Assembly: GCA_026874595.1 (NCBI GenBank)
Contig: CM049316.1
Location: 39,686,695-39,750,694 of the forward strand
Direction of reading: 5' to 3'
DNA from: Sipunculus nudus
Lineage: Eukaryota > Annelida > Sipuncula > Golfingiida > Sipunculidae
DNA: 64,000 bases
Shown: positions 1 through 11,308 of the stretch, in pieces
How the letters are laid out: each line of letters opens with the position of its first letter
How positions within the stretch are numbered: the first letter of the stretch is position 1
The notes under the pieces: generated by a model
What the model was told of the DNA's origin: nothing
What the model saw: the letters and a program-made list of their open reading frames with translations, nothing else
Databases searched by the model: none
Made by a program: the position numbers and the translations under genes

Positions 1-400
1 TTGCTAGTATTTAAAATTCAGACTGATTATCTGAACTCTAGGTATCTCTTGTATATAGCTAATTCTATTTCTCTGATAGATATACAGTATTATTTGGAAT
101 GTAAATGCAAATAATTTGTCAACAGAATTTCTTAAAGAAATGTATTGATGTATTTGGAGAAAGTGGACAGGATGAATAGATTATACAATATTATTCAGTT
201 ATATTTGATAATTTATCCAGCTTTGTAATAAATGTTAAAAATATGCTTTCAAGATACACTGTGTAATCTTATGTGATCATGTATGGATTGATCCAATCCA
301 AAATGGAGTCACCTGGAATATTTACATGTTATTATTAATCATTGGAAATTTAAATATTTCATTGGTGAACGGACTTGAATTTTTCCTTGACTGGGTACAG

Positions 401-522
401 ACCCTCCAGGCGTTGTTAGCATGCCCACCATTTTACCATTTCCTCAAAACACTGGCAACAGAAGTACCATCTTACAAGCCGGCAGAACGAAATATTACTT
501 CAACACCAGTCACAGATAGTCT
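401..522 (+). CDS. USP10: USP10 exon: [10 protein letters not shown]...TSTPVTDS
   Basis: The acceptor is ...GGGTACAG before 401 and the donor is GTAAGT at 523. The exon starts in phase 0 and leaves two bases (CT) for the next exon. In family members the catalytic Cys sits a few residues before the first Thr here, so it must lie in the preceding exon outside the window. The in-frame codons upstream of 401 do not resemble the family and are intron. Confidence 0.9.
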
Positions 523-3500
523 GTAAGTCTTCAGCACCAGTTGGACAAAGTCTTTAAACTTCAGTACTAGTCACTGATACTCTAAAAGAGTGTTAACACC
601 AGTCACAAGACTGTTAGTCCCAAGCAGTAATTTATGAGTAAACAGTAATGTATTAGAAGATTTTATGTTCATTATTCTTTGCATCCTCAGGGAACAAAAT
701 ATTCAGTAGGTGGACCCCTCTAACAGAATATGATGATTTTTTAGTACTTTTGAGACTGTGAACAATCATAAATTTTGCACTGAACTATTAGAAGAAATGT
801 AAAACCATAAAGAAATTTAGAACCAACAGAATTCTAGGGAAGGTCGTTAAATATTAATTAACACAGTCAGAATGACAACCAGGAAGATGAAAAATTCAAG
901 ATTAGCAGCATTTGCCCCTATGACACAAACTTTATATCAGACATATCCTGGATGATCACATTATGTCAGTGTCAGACTGATTCACAATCCAGTGTCTGCA
1001 GTTTCAGCTGGTTCACTCATTGTCTAATAATATTGCATTTTAGAATTTATCAGCAGGATATAATTTATTTCATGAAAATTATAATAATTTGTGTATGTTC
1101 ATTGGCAGGGTACAGTTCATGCAAGAATTCACACCAATGCAATATAAGCCAAGTAAGTATGAAAATAGCCTGATCTTACTTAATAAATGTGTGGTATGGT
1201 TCTAGGCTAGAATTAGAAGAAACCTGATCACTTTCAGGTTTGATGAATAATCCCTATATGATCTTCTTAATTCCCTTTTATCCTCGGATAATCTGAATCT
1301 TTTCTGATGTGACATTGCATATCAAGAGTATGCATTCCTCTTTATAATAAACATCTTACGTGAAGTTCTTTTCTGCTTAAGTATGTTAGATGGTTGTAAA
1401 CAATTATGCATACTGTTACAACAAAAACTTTACCAGAAAAATTCCATGCGTGGCTGTTATGGTATTGATGTCATAAACATGTAACAAAAATAAAATGATT
1501 GTTTCATGTTACTGATATAGACTTCACAAATATAATATGTTAAGATGTATGTTAAATATAATTGATGACACAATATATGTAAGCACAATGAACACTACTG
1601 TTTATAAGAGCTATAGGAAATACATAATTATCTTTTTGGTGATGGGACTAAATAAAAAACCCAACCTCTAATACTTTGAATACTTTTGGCTTGAACTGTA
1701 CACCAGATGTTTTACACATTTAAAGCTGTACCTAAACTCATTACTTTAATCATAACAACTGCCTATACATCTTCTTGAAAATAAGGGCTACAGAATATTT
1801 TGTGAACAGTTCACACTATTTTATACATGCTACTCAACTTAGTACCAGGGGTTCAATTTTGAATTTTACAGCCCTTATTCTTTTATTTTTGCCTTGCAAT
1901 ATCAGTGCAAGATATGGTTAGTGTAGGTTGAACTTTACCATTGGTTTTTGCACTCTCTGCATCTGATCACTTGTAAAAGATGTAAGACCTTGTTAATTTG
2001 GAGTGTTTTGACTTTACTAGGCCAGCGTGGACCAAAGCAGCAGGAGCTGAAACCAGGTGTACCATTTGAGCCCACGTACGTGTATGACATGCTGCAGGTC
2101 ATTCAGTATGATACCACCTTCAAGGTAAGCCCTCTTTTAGACAAGTTACTGGTATTATTGATTTTATTACTTAGTTGGTTATGTAACTATATTAGTCAGT
2201 GATTTTATATTATAATGCAGTTGACCTTAAACTGGACATCTGACATAGTCCACATGTATATTTGTTTCACTTTGCACGATTTTAAAACAATACCTGATAA
2301 TATTTTTTTATGCCCCCGCCACAAAGTGGCCGGGGCATATAGTTTTACCCATGTCCGTCATTCCGTCCTTCCGAAATCATACAGTTGTACGGACTTTTTT
2401 TCGCAATGCCTGCAGATATTGGCCTGATTTTTGGTGTGTGGGCAGATAATGACCAGTTACAGATCGAGTTCGCGTTTCGTCCCGTTTGACCTCCTTTTGA
2501 CCGTTTTATGGCTCCTAAACTTAGAAAATTTCATGAAAAATAGAAATATGCATGGCAAATACACATGTACGGATTTTTTTTCGCAATGCTTGCAGATATT
2601 GGCCTGATTTTGGGTGTGTATGCAGATATTGACCAGTCACAGATCGAGTTCGCGTTTCCGCCTGGTTGACCTACTTTTGACCGTTTTACGGCTCCTTAAC
2701 TTAGAAAATTTCATGAAAAATAGAAATTTTCATGACAAATACACATGTACAGACTTTTTTACGCAATGCCTGCAGATATTGGCCTGATTTTTGGTGTGTA
2801 TGCAGATATTGACCAGTTACAGATCGAGTTCGCGTTTCCTCCGTGTTGACCTACTTTTGACCATTTACAGCTCCTTAACTTAGAAAATTTCATGAAAAAT
2901 AGAAATTTTCATGACAAATACACATGTACGGATTTTCCTGCAATGCCTGCAGATATTGGCCTGATTTTTGGTGTGTATGCAGATAATGACCAGTTCCAGA
3001 TCGAGTTAGCGTTTCAGCCCGGTTGACCTACTTTTGATTGTTTTATGGCTCCTAAACATAGAAAATTTCATGAAAAATATAAATTTTTATGACAAATGTA
3101 CATGTACAGCCGTTTTTAGCCCTCAGCTCATAGGCTGATGGGCTATTGTCGTCACCCAAGCTGTCCGTCTATCCGTCCATCTGTCTGTCGGGTGTCCGTC
3201 CGTCCATACTACGTCTGTTAACTTTTACCTTGTGAGCGGGATATCTCTAAAAGGATTCACCGTTGGAATTTTATTTCATCAGTGAAGATGTATATCGATA
3301 AAATCTTGGTCAAGTTCGAAGATGGGTGACCTTGACCAATTTTTCTACATTTTAGAGCTGATTATAGAAAAACACTCAGAAGCTTATATCTCAGGAACCA
3401 TTCTGTGGATTTTCATAAAACTTACTATGATCATTGGGACTGATAGTCTGTACGTGCTGCACAATTTTGGTGGCGTCACCTGCAATTTCTGATTTTTTAA

Positions 3501-6500
3501 TGAAATTTTATCGGATTTTTCAATTTTGGCCTTTGTGCAGGATATCTCCAAAGGTATTTAACTAAGGAACTTCATTACTTCAGTGCTTTTGCATCATATT
3601 TACAAAATCTTGGTCAGGTTCAAAGATGGGTGGTCTTGACCTACTTTTCAAGGTCACAGAGCTTAGTATAGAAAAAAAAACTTAGGGGGATATTTCTCAG
3701 GAAGCATTTAGTGGATTGTTGTAAAACATGGTACATACCTCTCCAATTTAAATTTATAACTGATTACCAGCTTTTGCTAATATTCTAGTTTCGCAATGCA
3801 GTGCTTACAGATACTGGCCCAATGTTTGGTCTGTGGGCGCATAATGACCACTTACAGGTCAAGTTCGCATTTTGTCCCAGTTAACCTATTTTTGACCATA
3901 TGACAGATCCTGAACATAGAAAATTTCATGAAAGACAGAAATTTTTATGAAAAATGCACATGTATGGACTTTTTTTCACAATGCCTGCATACTGGCCTGA
4001 TTTTTGGTGTGTTCCTTGATAATGACCTGTTACAGATCAAGTTTGCATTTTGCCCTTCTTGACCTACTTTTGACCATACAACACCTCCTGAACTTAAAAA
4101 AATTTTACAAAATTTAACAAATGTTTCTAATTTGCCCCAGGCGGGGGCATTCGTGTTGTACCGACACATCTAGTTTTCATTTTGATTTGTGGAATACAGT
4201 CTGTACAGCTTGTCATTGTCTCCTTTCTTATCTCCATTTTACTGTATACCACACTGCCCATCCACAATGAACAGACAGAGCAATCAACAATGTTATAAAT
4301 CCTTTTTAGAGCCGTCAGTTATCCTAATGAAATATCAGACATTCTATAATCAGATTGGTGAACTTGCATTGATGTATCAAGCCTACCCCAGTTTACTCAT
4401 TTTCAGTAATCACGATTGTGTTTCTTCTAAATATGAAATCTTATGACTATGTAATCATGCCTTATATTGGTATATTGTCTTGTCAGTAAGGTTCTTGTTG
4501 TATTACAGCATGGTCGGCAAGAAGATGCTGAGGAGTTCTTGAGCTGTATCTTAAACTGTATGCATGAGGAAATGCTGGCAGCTGCCAAGCTCACGGGACC
4601 AGAATCCAGCCAAGGTCAAGGTAAGCATCTCAACTGATTAAGTCTGATTTAATCAGAGTCTCCATTTACTTCCACCAGATAGTCTGATTGACAACATAAT
4701 AATAGTTTCTAAAATAAAATCTTCAGCCCATTTACTGCTCATTGATAAACAGTGCCCCTGTAACGGGTGTTTCAAGTTTCCCCTTCTCTGATGTTTTGCT
4801 TAAACGAAATGTTATGAAACACCAGCTGTCAGTCCCTTGGTGTATCTTCCTGAAAAGTTATAAAGTGTACATGTAAAAATGTTCAGATTTTTCTTCCTTG
4901 TCAATATTTTACTCAACTTTATTTGGATTTGTCTTTGGTCTCTGAAGATCACTCTTGTTTAAAATTTTGGTATTTTAGTGTAATTTTAAAATAAACGGTA
5001 TATGTATTCTTGTATTGAAAGGTAGTAAGTTTTTAAATCATTAATTATAAATTATTATTATAAGGGTATCTCATGATACTTGTATGTTGTTGGACTGTGT
5101 ATTGCAATATGACTGTGCTCCAGTATTTTGTAATCATACTGGTAAACTTATGATCCTATAGATTCTTTGTGAAAACAACAAAATATTTGTGAATCCACAT
5201 TGTTTATGGAGAATTATATCCAAGATCCTCAATAGAGTCATATTTCTTGTTTCCTGTTGTAGGTAACAATAAGGTAGCTGAAAACAATATGAAGGAAGCA
5301 GACCTGGCTGTCAGCAAAACTGCTGTGATAGAAGGAACTGAGATGACAGGTGATGAGGAAGCTGAAAACTGGGAACGTGTGGGCCCCAAAAACAAGAGTG
5401 TCATCACCAGGAGCGTAAGTGTCATGTGCATCTTTTAGTTTTGTGACTTGCATAATGAAGCAGATTCCAGCCTAATATACTCTCTAGTTTCAACTCTAGC
5501 TATCATCACAAAATTTCATAGTTATATTGGACTTTGATGATTTTGGGAAACAAGCTTTTGATGGGGAGCCACCAATGTTGACAGGCTTTCTTGATCTGTG
5601 TTGTCACTTGCTCTTGATTTTTTATGCCCCCGCCACAAAGTGGCCGGGGCATATAGTTTTACCGTCATTCCGTCATTCCGAAATCAAACAGTTGTACGGA
5701 CTTTTTTTCGCAATGCCTGCAGATATTGGCCTAATTTTTGGTGTGTGGGCAGATATAGACCAGTTACAGATCGAGTTCGCGTTTTGTCCCGGTTGACCTA
5801 CTTTTGACCGTTTTACGGCTCCTAAACTTAGAAAATTTCATGAAAAATAGAAATTTTCATGACAGATACACATGTACGGACTTTTTTTCGCAGTGCCTGC
5901 AGATATTGGTCTGATTTTTGGTGTGTGAGCAGATATAGACCAGTTACAGATTGAGTTCGCGTTTAGTCCTGGTTGACGTACTTTTGACCGTTTTACGGCT
6001 CCTGAACATAGAAAATTTCATGAAAAATATGAAATTTCATGACAAATTCACATGTACGGACTTTTTTTCGCAGAGCCTGCAGATATTGGCCTTATTTTTG
6101 GTGTGTAGACAGATATAGACCAGTTACAGATCGAGTTCGAGTTTCGTCCCGGTTGACCTACTTTTGACTGTTTTACGGCTCATAACCTTAGAAAATTTAA
6201 TTAAAAATAGAAATATTCATGACAGATACTCATGTACGGACTTTTTTTCGCAATGCCTGCAGATATTGGCCTGATTTTTGGTGTGTGGGCAAATATAAAC
6301 CAGTTACAGATCGAGTTTGCGTTTCGTCCCGGTTGACCTACTTTTGACCGTTGTACAAACATAGAAAATTTCATGAAAAATAGAAATATTCATGAAAGAT
6401 ACACATGTACAGACTTTTTTTCGCAATGCCTGCAGATATTGGCCTGATTTTTGGTGTGTGGGCAGATATAGACCTGTTACAGATCGAGTTTGTGTTTCGT

Positions 6501-9500
6501 CCTGGTTGACCTACTTTTGACCGTTTTACGGCTCCTGAACATAGAAAATTTCATGAAAAATATGAAATATCATGACAAATACACATGTACGGACTTTTTT
6601 TCGCAATGCCTGCAGATATTGGCCTGATTTTTGGTGTGCAGCCAGATATTGACCAGTTACAGATTGAGTTCGCATTTCGTCCTGGTTGACCTACTTTTGA
6701 CTGTTTTACGGCTCCTGAACATAGAAAATTTCATGTAAAACATAAATTTTCATGACAAATACACTTGTACAGACTTTTCTTCACAATACCTGCAGATATT
6801 GGCCTGATTTTTGGTGTGTGGGCAGATAATGACCAGTTACAGATCAAGTTCACGTTTTGTCCCAGTTGACCTATTTTTGACCGTTTGACGGTGCTCTAAC
6901 ATAGAAAATTTCATAAAAAGGTGCATATGTATGGACTTTTTTTCACAGTGCCTGCAGATACAGGGCCTGATTTTTGGTGTGTAGGCAGATAATGACCAGT
7001 TACAGATCGAGTTCTTGTATTCTCTCAGTTGACATAATTTTGACCATTTGACTGCTCCTGAACATAGAAAGTTTCATGAAAAATATAAATTTTCATAACA
7101 AATGCATATGTACTGACTTTTTTTCCTCAATGCCTGCAGATACCACCCTGATTTTTTATGTGTGGGCACATAATGACAGTTACAGATCGAGTTCGCGTTT
7201 CATCCTGGTTGACCTACTTTTGATTGTTTTACGGCTCCTAAACATAGAAAATTTCATGAAAGACAGAAATTTTTATGGAAAATGCACATGTATGGACTTT
7301 CTTTTACAATGCCTGCATATACTGGCATGATTTTGGTGTGTTGCTTGATAATGACCCGTTACAGAACGAGTTTGCTTTTTGCCCTTGTTGACCTACTTTT
7401 GACCATACGACACCTCCTGAACTTAAAAAAATTTTCAAAATTTTACAAATGTTTCTAATTTGCCCAAGGCGGGGGCATTCGTGTTGTTCCGACACATCTA
7501 GTTTTCACTTTGTAAATTGAAAATGTATTTTTTTATAGAAACTAAAAGGGGTGTTATTGAATCGTGTAAACATTAAGCTTATCTGGGGGAAATTGTTCCA
7601 AGACGGTGTAATGCCAGACCCTTTAAAGGACGGTCCACACAAAATGCTGTGCCACACTGGCTGTGCTGCAAAAAGTTGAGTACTTGCAAATATGCTGCAG
7701 TGTCCACACCAAATGCCACACTGCACCATGCTGTGCAGGGCTGCAAAGCAATGCTGAAAAAAAAAAACTTTCCCTGTTTGCAGCGATTCAAGAAAACCCA
7801 GCTGTTTATTAAGAAAAGTATTTTCAGTGCTGCACTGTGCATGCAGCACCCCACAGTAATGCACAGCACAGTACAGCATTCAGTGTGGCTGGGTCGTGAA
7901 GGTCATATAGTGGCAGTTATATCTGTAACTCTAATGTAAAAGAATCACATTATGTAATTTCAGGCAAGCTTCATGCAGTCTCCTATTTCCGCCATCTTCT
8001 GTGGTCAGATACGGTCTGTGCTGCAGCAGGCTGGTTCCAGGGAGTCCGCAACTCTGCAGCCCTTCTTCACACTCCAACTGGATATACAAGTAAGTTCCAG
8101 TAGATTCTACTCAAGCATATTGTATCTCTAGACCAAAAGCTTGGGGTACCATGGTTTCTGCAGTGTCCTTCCATCATAGACAAATTTGACTTGTTTGATA
8201 TCTCCAAGAATATTTGTAAGTTTTTACTCAAACTGTCCCCATGCATAGATATAGGTAAGATGAGAATTCCAATTTAAAATGGGGTCATGACTGCTACTCA
8301 GAGATTGACCTTGAATAGTTACGTTTTGGGTGCATATCTTACAAAAGGCCTGGGTAAAGGTTAATGCAAGTGGTAGCCGTTGTTTAGTTGCCCTACCACT
8401 ATTTTCTTGAACTTATCCTGCCATGAGCAGATGTTAAACTTCTTCTGAATAATATAATAAAAATGTTTAATAAAACCACAGTGTATAAGCTGAAACTAAT
8501 TCTTGCTCAGTATGAACTTGTGATTGACTTTTGAATTAATCTGTAACTGAACTACATCATAATCATTTTAGGCAGAGAAAATCTACACTCTGAAAGATGC
8601 ATTGGAAGCATATGTCACCCGGGAAGCTATCCAGGGATATACCAGTGCTGCAACAAAGACAGAGGTCAGTTGTATTTGTGTGTAGCTGAACTTTCCTGGT
8701 TTAAATATTATGCATTTTTATATCATGTCCACGACATGATTTAGATTTTTTTATGCAGTGAGCAACCTGAATTTAATTTCATTTAGGTCCAAGATCAGAG
8801 GAACTTGAGCATTTAAAAAAATAACCAAAACAGAAAAAAGTAACAGTAAAAAATGAAAAATTGTGTTTCACTTTAAGCTGCTTTAACCATGTTGACTAAT
8901 TGGTGTATAAATAATAATAATAATTGACTGGTAAATGGTGAAAATTGATAAATTTATTTTAGGATTCATTTTGAATTCAGTACAAAGTATCTTCTACATT
9001 GTATTTTATTGTATTTTTACAATTAAACATAATATCCATTCCAATATATTAAATTGAGCTTTATATATGTGGAACCCATGCTGTTGTGTTTCAAAGAACA
9101 ATTAAAAAACAGCAGACTTTTAGTCAACTTGGCAAAGAAAATTTCTAAATATTAGAACTTGAGTAGAAGTAAGCCTACAAAGTGCATATACTCTTCATTT
9201 AAATTTTCTGATCCTAACTTAGCTTGCATGGGGATGCTACATTGATTACACAGACGTAGACCCATTTTATGGGGTTCTGCCTGACCTGTGGTTATCCTAG
9301 TTTGTTTAATGCTTTGTTTATGTATTTCCAGGTGGAGGCTTCTCGTCGTATCACTTTGGAGGAATTACCTCCCATTCTTATCCTCCATTTAAAATGTTTT
9401 GTTTATGACAAAACAGGAGGATGTCAGAAAGTTATTAAAAAAATAGACTACACAGTTGACCTCAGTGTGTCTAAAGGTATGTGCTTTAATTTGTAATTTA

Positions 9501-11308
9501 ATCAACCATAATATCAGTGAAACACAGCTTAGATTGAGACGTGTCTAATTGTTCTGTAACAGGTCTGATTGTTCTGTTACCAGCCCTGCTGTTTGGCTCA
9601 TACCTCCCTTACCACTGTGGATATTTCAATAAAACTAGGTTTTCATTTTCCTTGATACCTATGCTTGTAAAGAGCATAAGTTGATTTTAATTTTTGTATG
9701 TTAATGAGATGTCCATAAGCTTAGCAGTGATAAATATAAAGCACACTTTTGGATGGTTTCAAAGATCTCCTCCAGGGGAGACGTTGTTTTCAGTGCCATC
9801 GTCTGTAATCGTCATCAGTCATTGTCGTCTGTAGGATATTTCATGAAAGCAATAACTTTTGAAGGGCTCTATATTTTCCTTCAAAATTTTAAACACTCAT
9901 TGTTCCTACCAAAATCTCAGACAATTTCGAAGTCAGGAGATCTTGACCTTCATCTTCAAGGTCAAATCTGCCAAAATGTGAAATTATTTTGAACCTCATA
10001 ACCTTTGAAATATTTATCATAAGGATAATAGGAGACAGGCCTGTACATACACAACAAGCAACTGCACCCTGTATGAAAAACTAGTGTCCCTGCGAGTTAA
10101 AAGATGCAGGTTATGCTTGGAATGATTAGGTGTATGTTAAGTTTGCTTATATGAGCTTAGCTATCAGTTTGTTTATATATTAACATTTTGCTTATTAATC
10201 TTTGACCATCTTAAATTTAATTGTATCAAATTTCTATAGAAATATAGCCTATTATCAATTGTGTGCTTAACTTCTTGTTTTGGCAGTGATATCACATTCA
10301 CTGTTTTATGTTATTATTATGATTGTATTTTTCAGAACTGCTGTCACCTAGTGTTCGTAGTAGATATCATGCAGGCCAAAAAATGTACAAATTATTTGCA
10401 GGTAAATATGTACTGTCTGTAACCTTAAAGTCTGCTGAGTAAGTGTAAAAAAATGTAAAAGTGAAAAATTGCTTGGTCAAATAATGGGGGGAAAATAGCA
10501 TAGTATGTTTCCTACTGGTGATAAAACATTCAATGCATTTACTATATATCAAAAGCTGAGCAAATTGATCTATGTCCCTTGCTGAAGATGTAGGTTTATG
10601 TGACCTCATTTGTAGAAATTACAGGGATAAGTTGAATCAGTTCTACAGTTACATGTAAAATGTCACTATCACCTCAGTATACTAAATATAATATTTATTG
10701 TGTAGCACTAAATCATTCAACAATTAGGTCAATATTACTTTAAATAAATATTATTTCTTAGAATAGGGGCACAGTTTTTTTTTTACATGAAGTTAAGACC
10801 AGTTTGGATGAATGTTAACTTTTTCAGCCATAAGTGACAAGGGGAAGGGTAATGTGATATAATTCTTTGTTCAAACTAATCTGACATCCCTTTTTGACCT
10901 GAATAATCTGATATTATTCTTTGTTGAGAATAACCTGGCATTCTTCTTTAATGAGAATACTCCGACATCATTCTTTGTTTAGAGTAATCTGGCATTATTC
11001 TTTAATGAGAATACTCTGACCTCATTCTTTGTTTAGAGTAATCTGGCATTATTCTTTTTGTTGAGAATAATCTGGCATTCTTTTTGTTGAGAATAATCTT
11101 AATTTTCTTATTTGTTTCAGTTGTAAATCACTACGGTGAGAAAGCCGTAGGGGGTCATTACGGTACCGACGTCTACCACCCGGGCATCAACGGATGGATC
11201 CGCACAGATGACGGACTGGTCAAAACCATTCCACTAGCCCAGGTGCTCAAGTTCTCACCGCCCAAAGTGCCTTATCTTCTATACTACAGGAGATGTGATT
11301 TCATCTGA
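401..11308 (+). CDS. USP10: USP10-type ubiquitin carboxyl-terminal hydrolase, 3' ten coding exons (partial gene)
   Basis: Spliced coding sequence join(401-522, 1109-1152, 2021-2124, 4509-4620, 5263-5414, 7964-8089, 8572-8664, 9332-9476, 10336-10401, 11121-11308) gives 383 residues plus TGA. Every junction is GT-AG and every phase joins. The protein follows vertebrate USP10 from the residues just after the catalytic Cys box ([10 protein letters not shown]) through [47 protein letters not shown] and the His box GGHYGTDV to LLYYRR near the C-terminus. USP10 is a cysteine deubiquitinase; in vertebrates it acts on p53 and other substrates and binds G3BP. The Cys exon and the N-terminal region lie upstream of the window. 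The His box and a following Asp pair (RTDDG) are intact, so the visible part looks functional. Introns range from 299 to about 2550 bp. The two longest carry transposons. Confidence 0.95.
1109..1152 (+). CDS. USP10: USP10 44-bp micro-exon ([14 protein letters not shown])
   Basis: A 44-base exon between TTGGCAG and GTAAGTAT. Joined to the preceding CT it reads [11 protein letters not shown], which matches the vertebrate segment F-V-R-L-M-N-E-F-T. It ends with one base that joins the exon at 2021. It is too short to stand out without the family alignment. Confidence 0.88.
2021..2124 (+). CDS. USP10: USP10 exon with [14 protein letters not shown]
   Basis: The acceptor is TTTACTAG and the donor is GTAAGC. 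With the carried A it gives 35 codons and ends in phase 0. The motif F-E-P-T-Y-V-Y is diagnostic of the USP10 catalytic domain. Confidence 0.93.
2309..4173 (+). mobile_element. Family A tandem-array element, copy 1 (Helentron-like, non-autonomous), interrupted
   Basis: The 5' end is a near-perfect hairpin, ATGCCCCCGCCAC-AAA-GTGGCCGGGGCAT, after a T run. It is followed by about six units of roughly 180 bp (unit core GCAATGCCTGCAGATATTGGCC). The 3' end has GGCGGGGGCAT, the inverse of the 5' arm. Next come a small hairpin (GTGTTGTACCGACAC) and ATCTAG before TTTT. No protein is encoded. It sits in a USP10 intron in sense orientation and is split by a second element at 3118-3788. Confidence 0.85.
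3118..3788 (+). mobile_element. Element nested inside family A array (hairpin + GTCC repeats, ends CTAG)
   Basis: It interrupts a family A unit at its T run: the array reads ACATGTACAG...TTTTT before it and TTTCGCAATGC after it. It starts with the hairpin AGCCCTCAGC-TCATAG-GCTGATGGGCT and continues with GTCC/GTCT microsatellite. It holds two diverged units of about 300 bp (GGATATCTC at 3239 and 3540, each with AAATCTTGGTCA and GATGGGTG). It ends in CTAG immediately before TTT. Confidence 0.75.
4509..4620 (+). CDS. USP10: USP10 exon with [15 protein letters not shown]
   Basis: The acceptor is TATTACAG and the donor is GTAAGC. It encodes the Q-E-D-A-E-E-F-L motif, the conserved USP box with acidic residues, followed by C-M-H-E-E-M-L. 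It leaves one G for the next exon. Confidence 0.95.
5263..5414 (+). CDS. USP10: USP10 exon, variable acidic linker ending [15 protein letters not shown]
   Basis: The acceptor is TTGTAG and the donor is GTAAGT. The first two thirds are a low-similarity acidic linker (G-D-E-E-A-E-N). The end, W-E-R-V-G-P-K-N-K, corresponds to the conserved W-E-Q-V-G-P-R-N-K of vertebrate USP10. It ends in phase 0. Confidence 0.93.
5623..7501 (+). mobile_element. Family A tandem-array element, copy 2 (complete)
   Basis: It has the same ends as copy 1: the ATGCCCCCGCCAC hairpin at the 5' side, and GGCGGGGGCAT, hairpin and ATCTAG at the 3' side. About ten units of 178-180 bp lie between, starting at GCAATGCCTGCAG near 5710, 5890, 6070, 6250, 6428, 6607 and onward. 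The 5' units are the most regular and the 3' units the most diverged. It sits in a USP10 intron, sense orientation. Confidence 0.88.
7618..7905. repeat. TGC/CAGC-rich imperfect inverted repeat in USP10 intron
   Basis: CACACAAAATGCTGTGCCACACTGGCTGTGCTGCA near 7638 is partly mirrored, inverted, by GCACAGCACAGTACAGCATTCAGTGTGGCTG near 7862. This gives a foldback of about 280 bp and looks like a MITE-type element. I could not fix its ends or a target duplication. Confidence 0.4.
7964..8089 (+). CDS. USP10: USP10 exon with [15 protein letters not shown] and [15 protein letters not shown]
   Basis: The acceptor is TTTCAG and the donor is GTAAGT. It has 42 whole codons. It carries the I-F-G-G-H-I-R-S-like segment (here I-F-C-G-Q-I-R-S) and the [12 protein letters not shown] motif. 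Confidence 0.95.
8572..8664 (+). CDS. USP10: USP10 exon with [17 protein letters not shown]
   Basis: The acceptor is CATTTTAG and the donor is GTCAGT, slightly off consensus. It has 31 whole codons matching the vertebrate segment V-Q-D-A-L-E-S-L-V-A-R-E-S-V-Q-G-Y. Confidence 0.93.
9332..9476 (+). CDS. USP10: USP10 exon with [20 protein letters not shown]
   Basis: The acceptor is TTTCCAG and the donor is GTATGT. It carries the L-H-L-K-x-F motif conserved in the USP family. The usual Arg is Cys here (LKCF). The rest, [14 protein letters not shown], matches the family closely. Confidence 0.94.
10336..10401 (+). CDS. USP10: USP10 66-bp exon with ELLSPSVRS...MYKLFA
   Basis: The acceptor is TTTTTCAG and the donor is GTAAAT. 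The G carried from the previous exon completes Glu. E-L-L-S-P matches vertebrate USP10, and Y-K-L-F-A corresponds to Y-R-L-F-A before the His box. Confidence 0.92.
10855..11110 (+). repeat. About 30-bp degenerate minisatellite in the last USP10 intron
   Basis: Some seven to eight repeats of a theme like CTGGCATTATTCTTTGTTGAGAATAAT run up to about 10 bp before the terminal-exon acceptor. Units alternate between two forms (TTTAATGAGAATACTC and TTTGTTTAGAGTAATC), which suggests a two-unit period of about 60 bp. Confidence 0.8.
11121..11308 (+). CDS. USP10: USP10 terminal exon with catalytic His box and stop
   Basis: The acceptor is TTTGTTTCAG. It encodes G-G-H-Y-G-T-D-V (the catalytic His), N-G-W-I-R-T-D-D-G (the expected acidic partner) and Y-L-L-Y-Y-R-R, then five residues (C-D-F-I preceded by R) and TGA at 11306-11308. 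The C-terminus aligns with that of vertebrate USP10. Confidence 0.96.

Noticed and set aside
326-400. Coding sequence upstream of the first USP10 exon seen
   Set aside because: The open frame continues upstream but shows none of the expected Cys-box residues. GGGTACAG is a clear acceptor at 400.
5527-5807. Short frames inside family A units
   Set aside because: They follow the repeat period and contain no domain. They are repeat translations.
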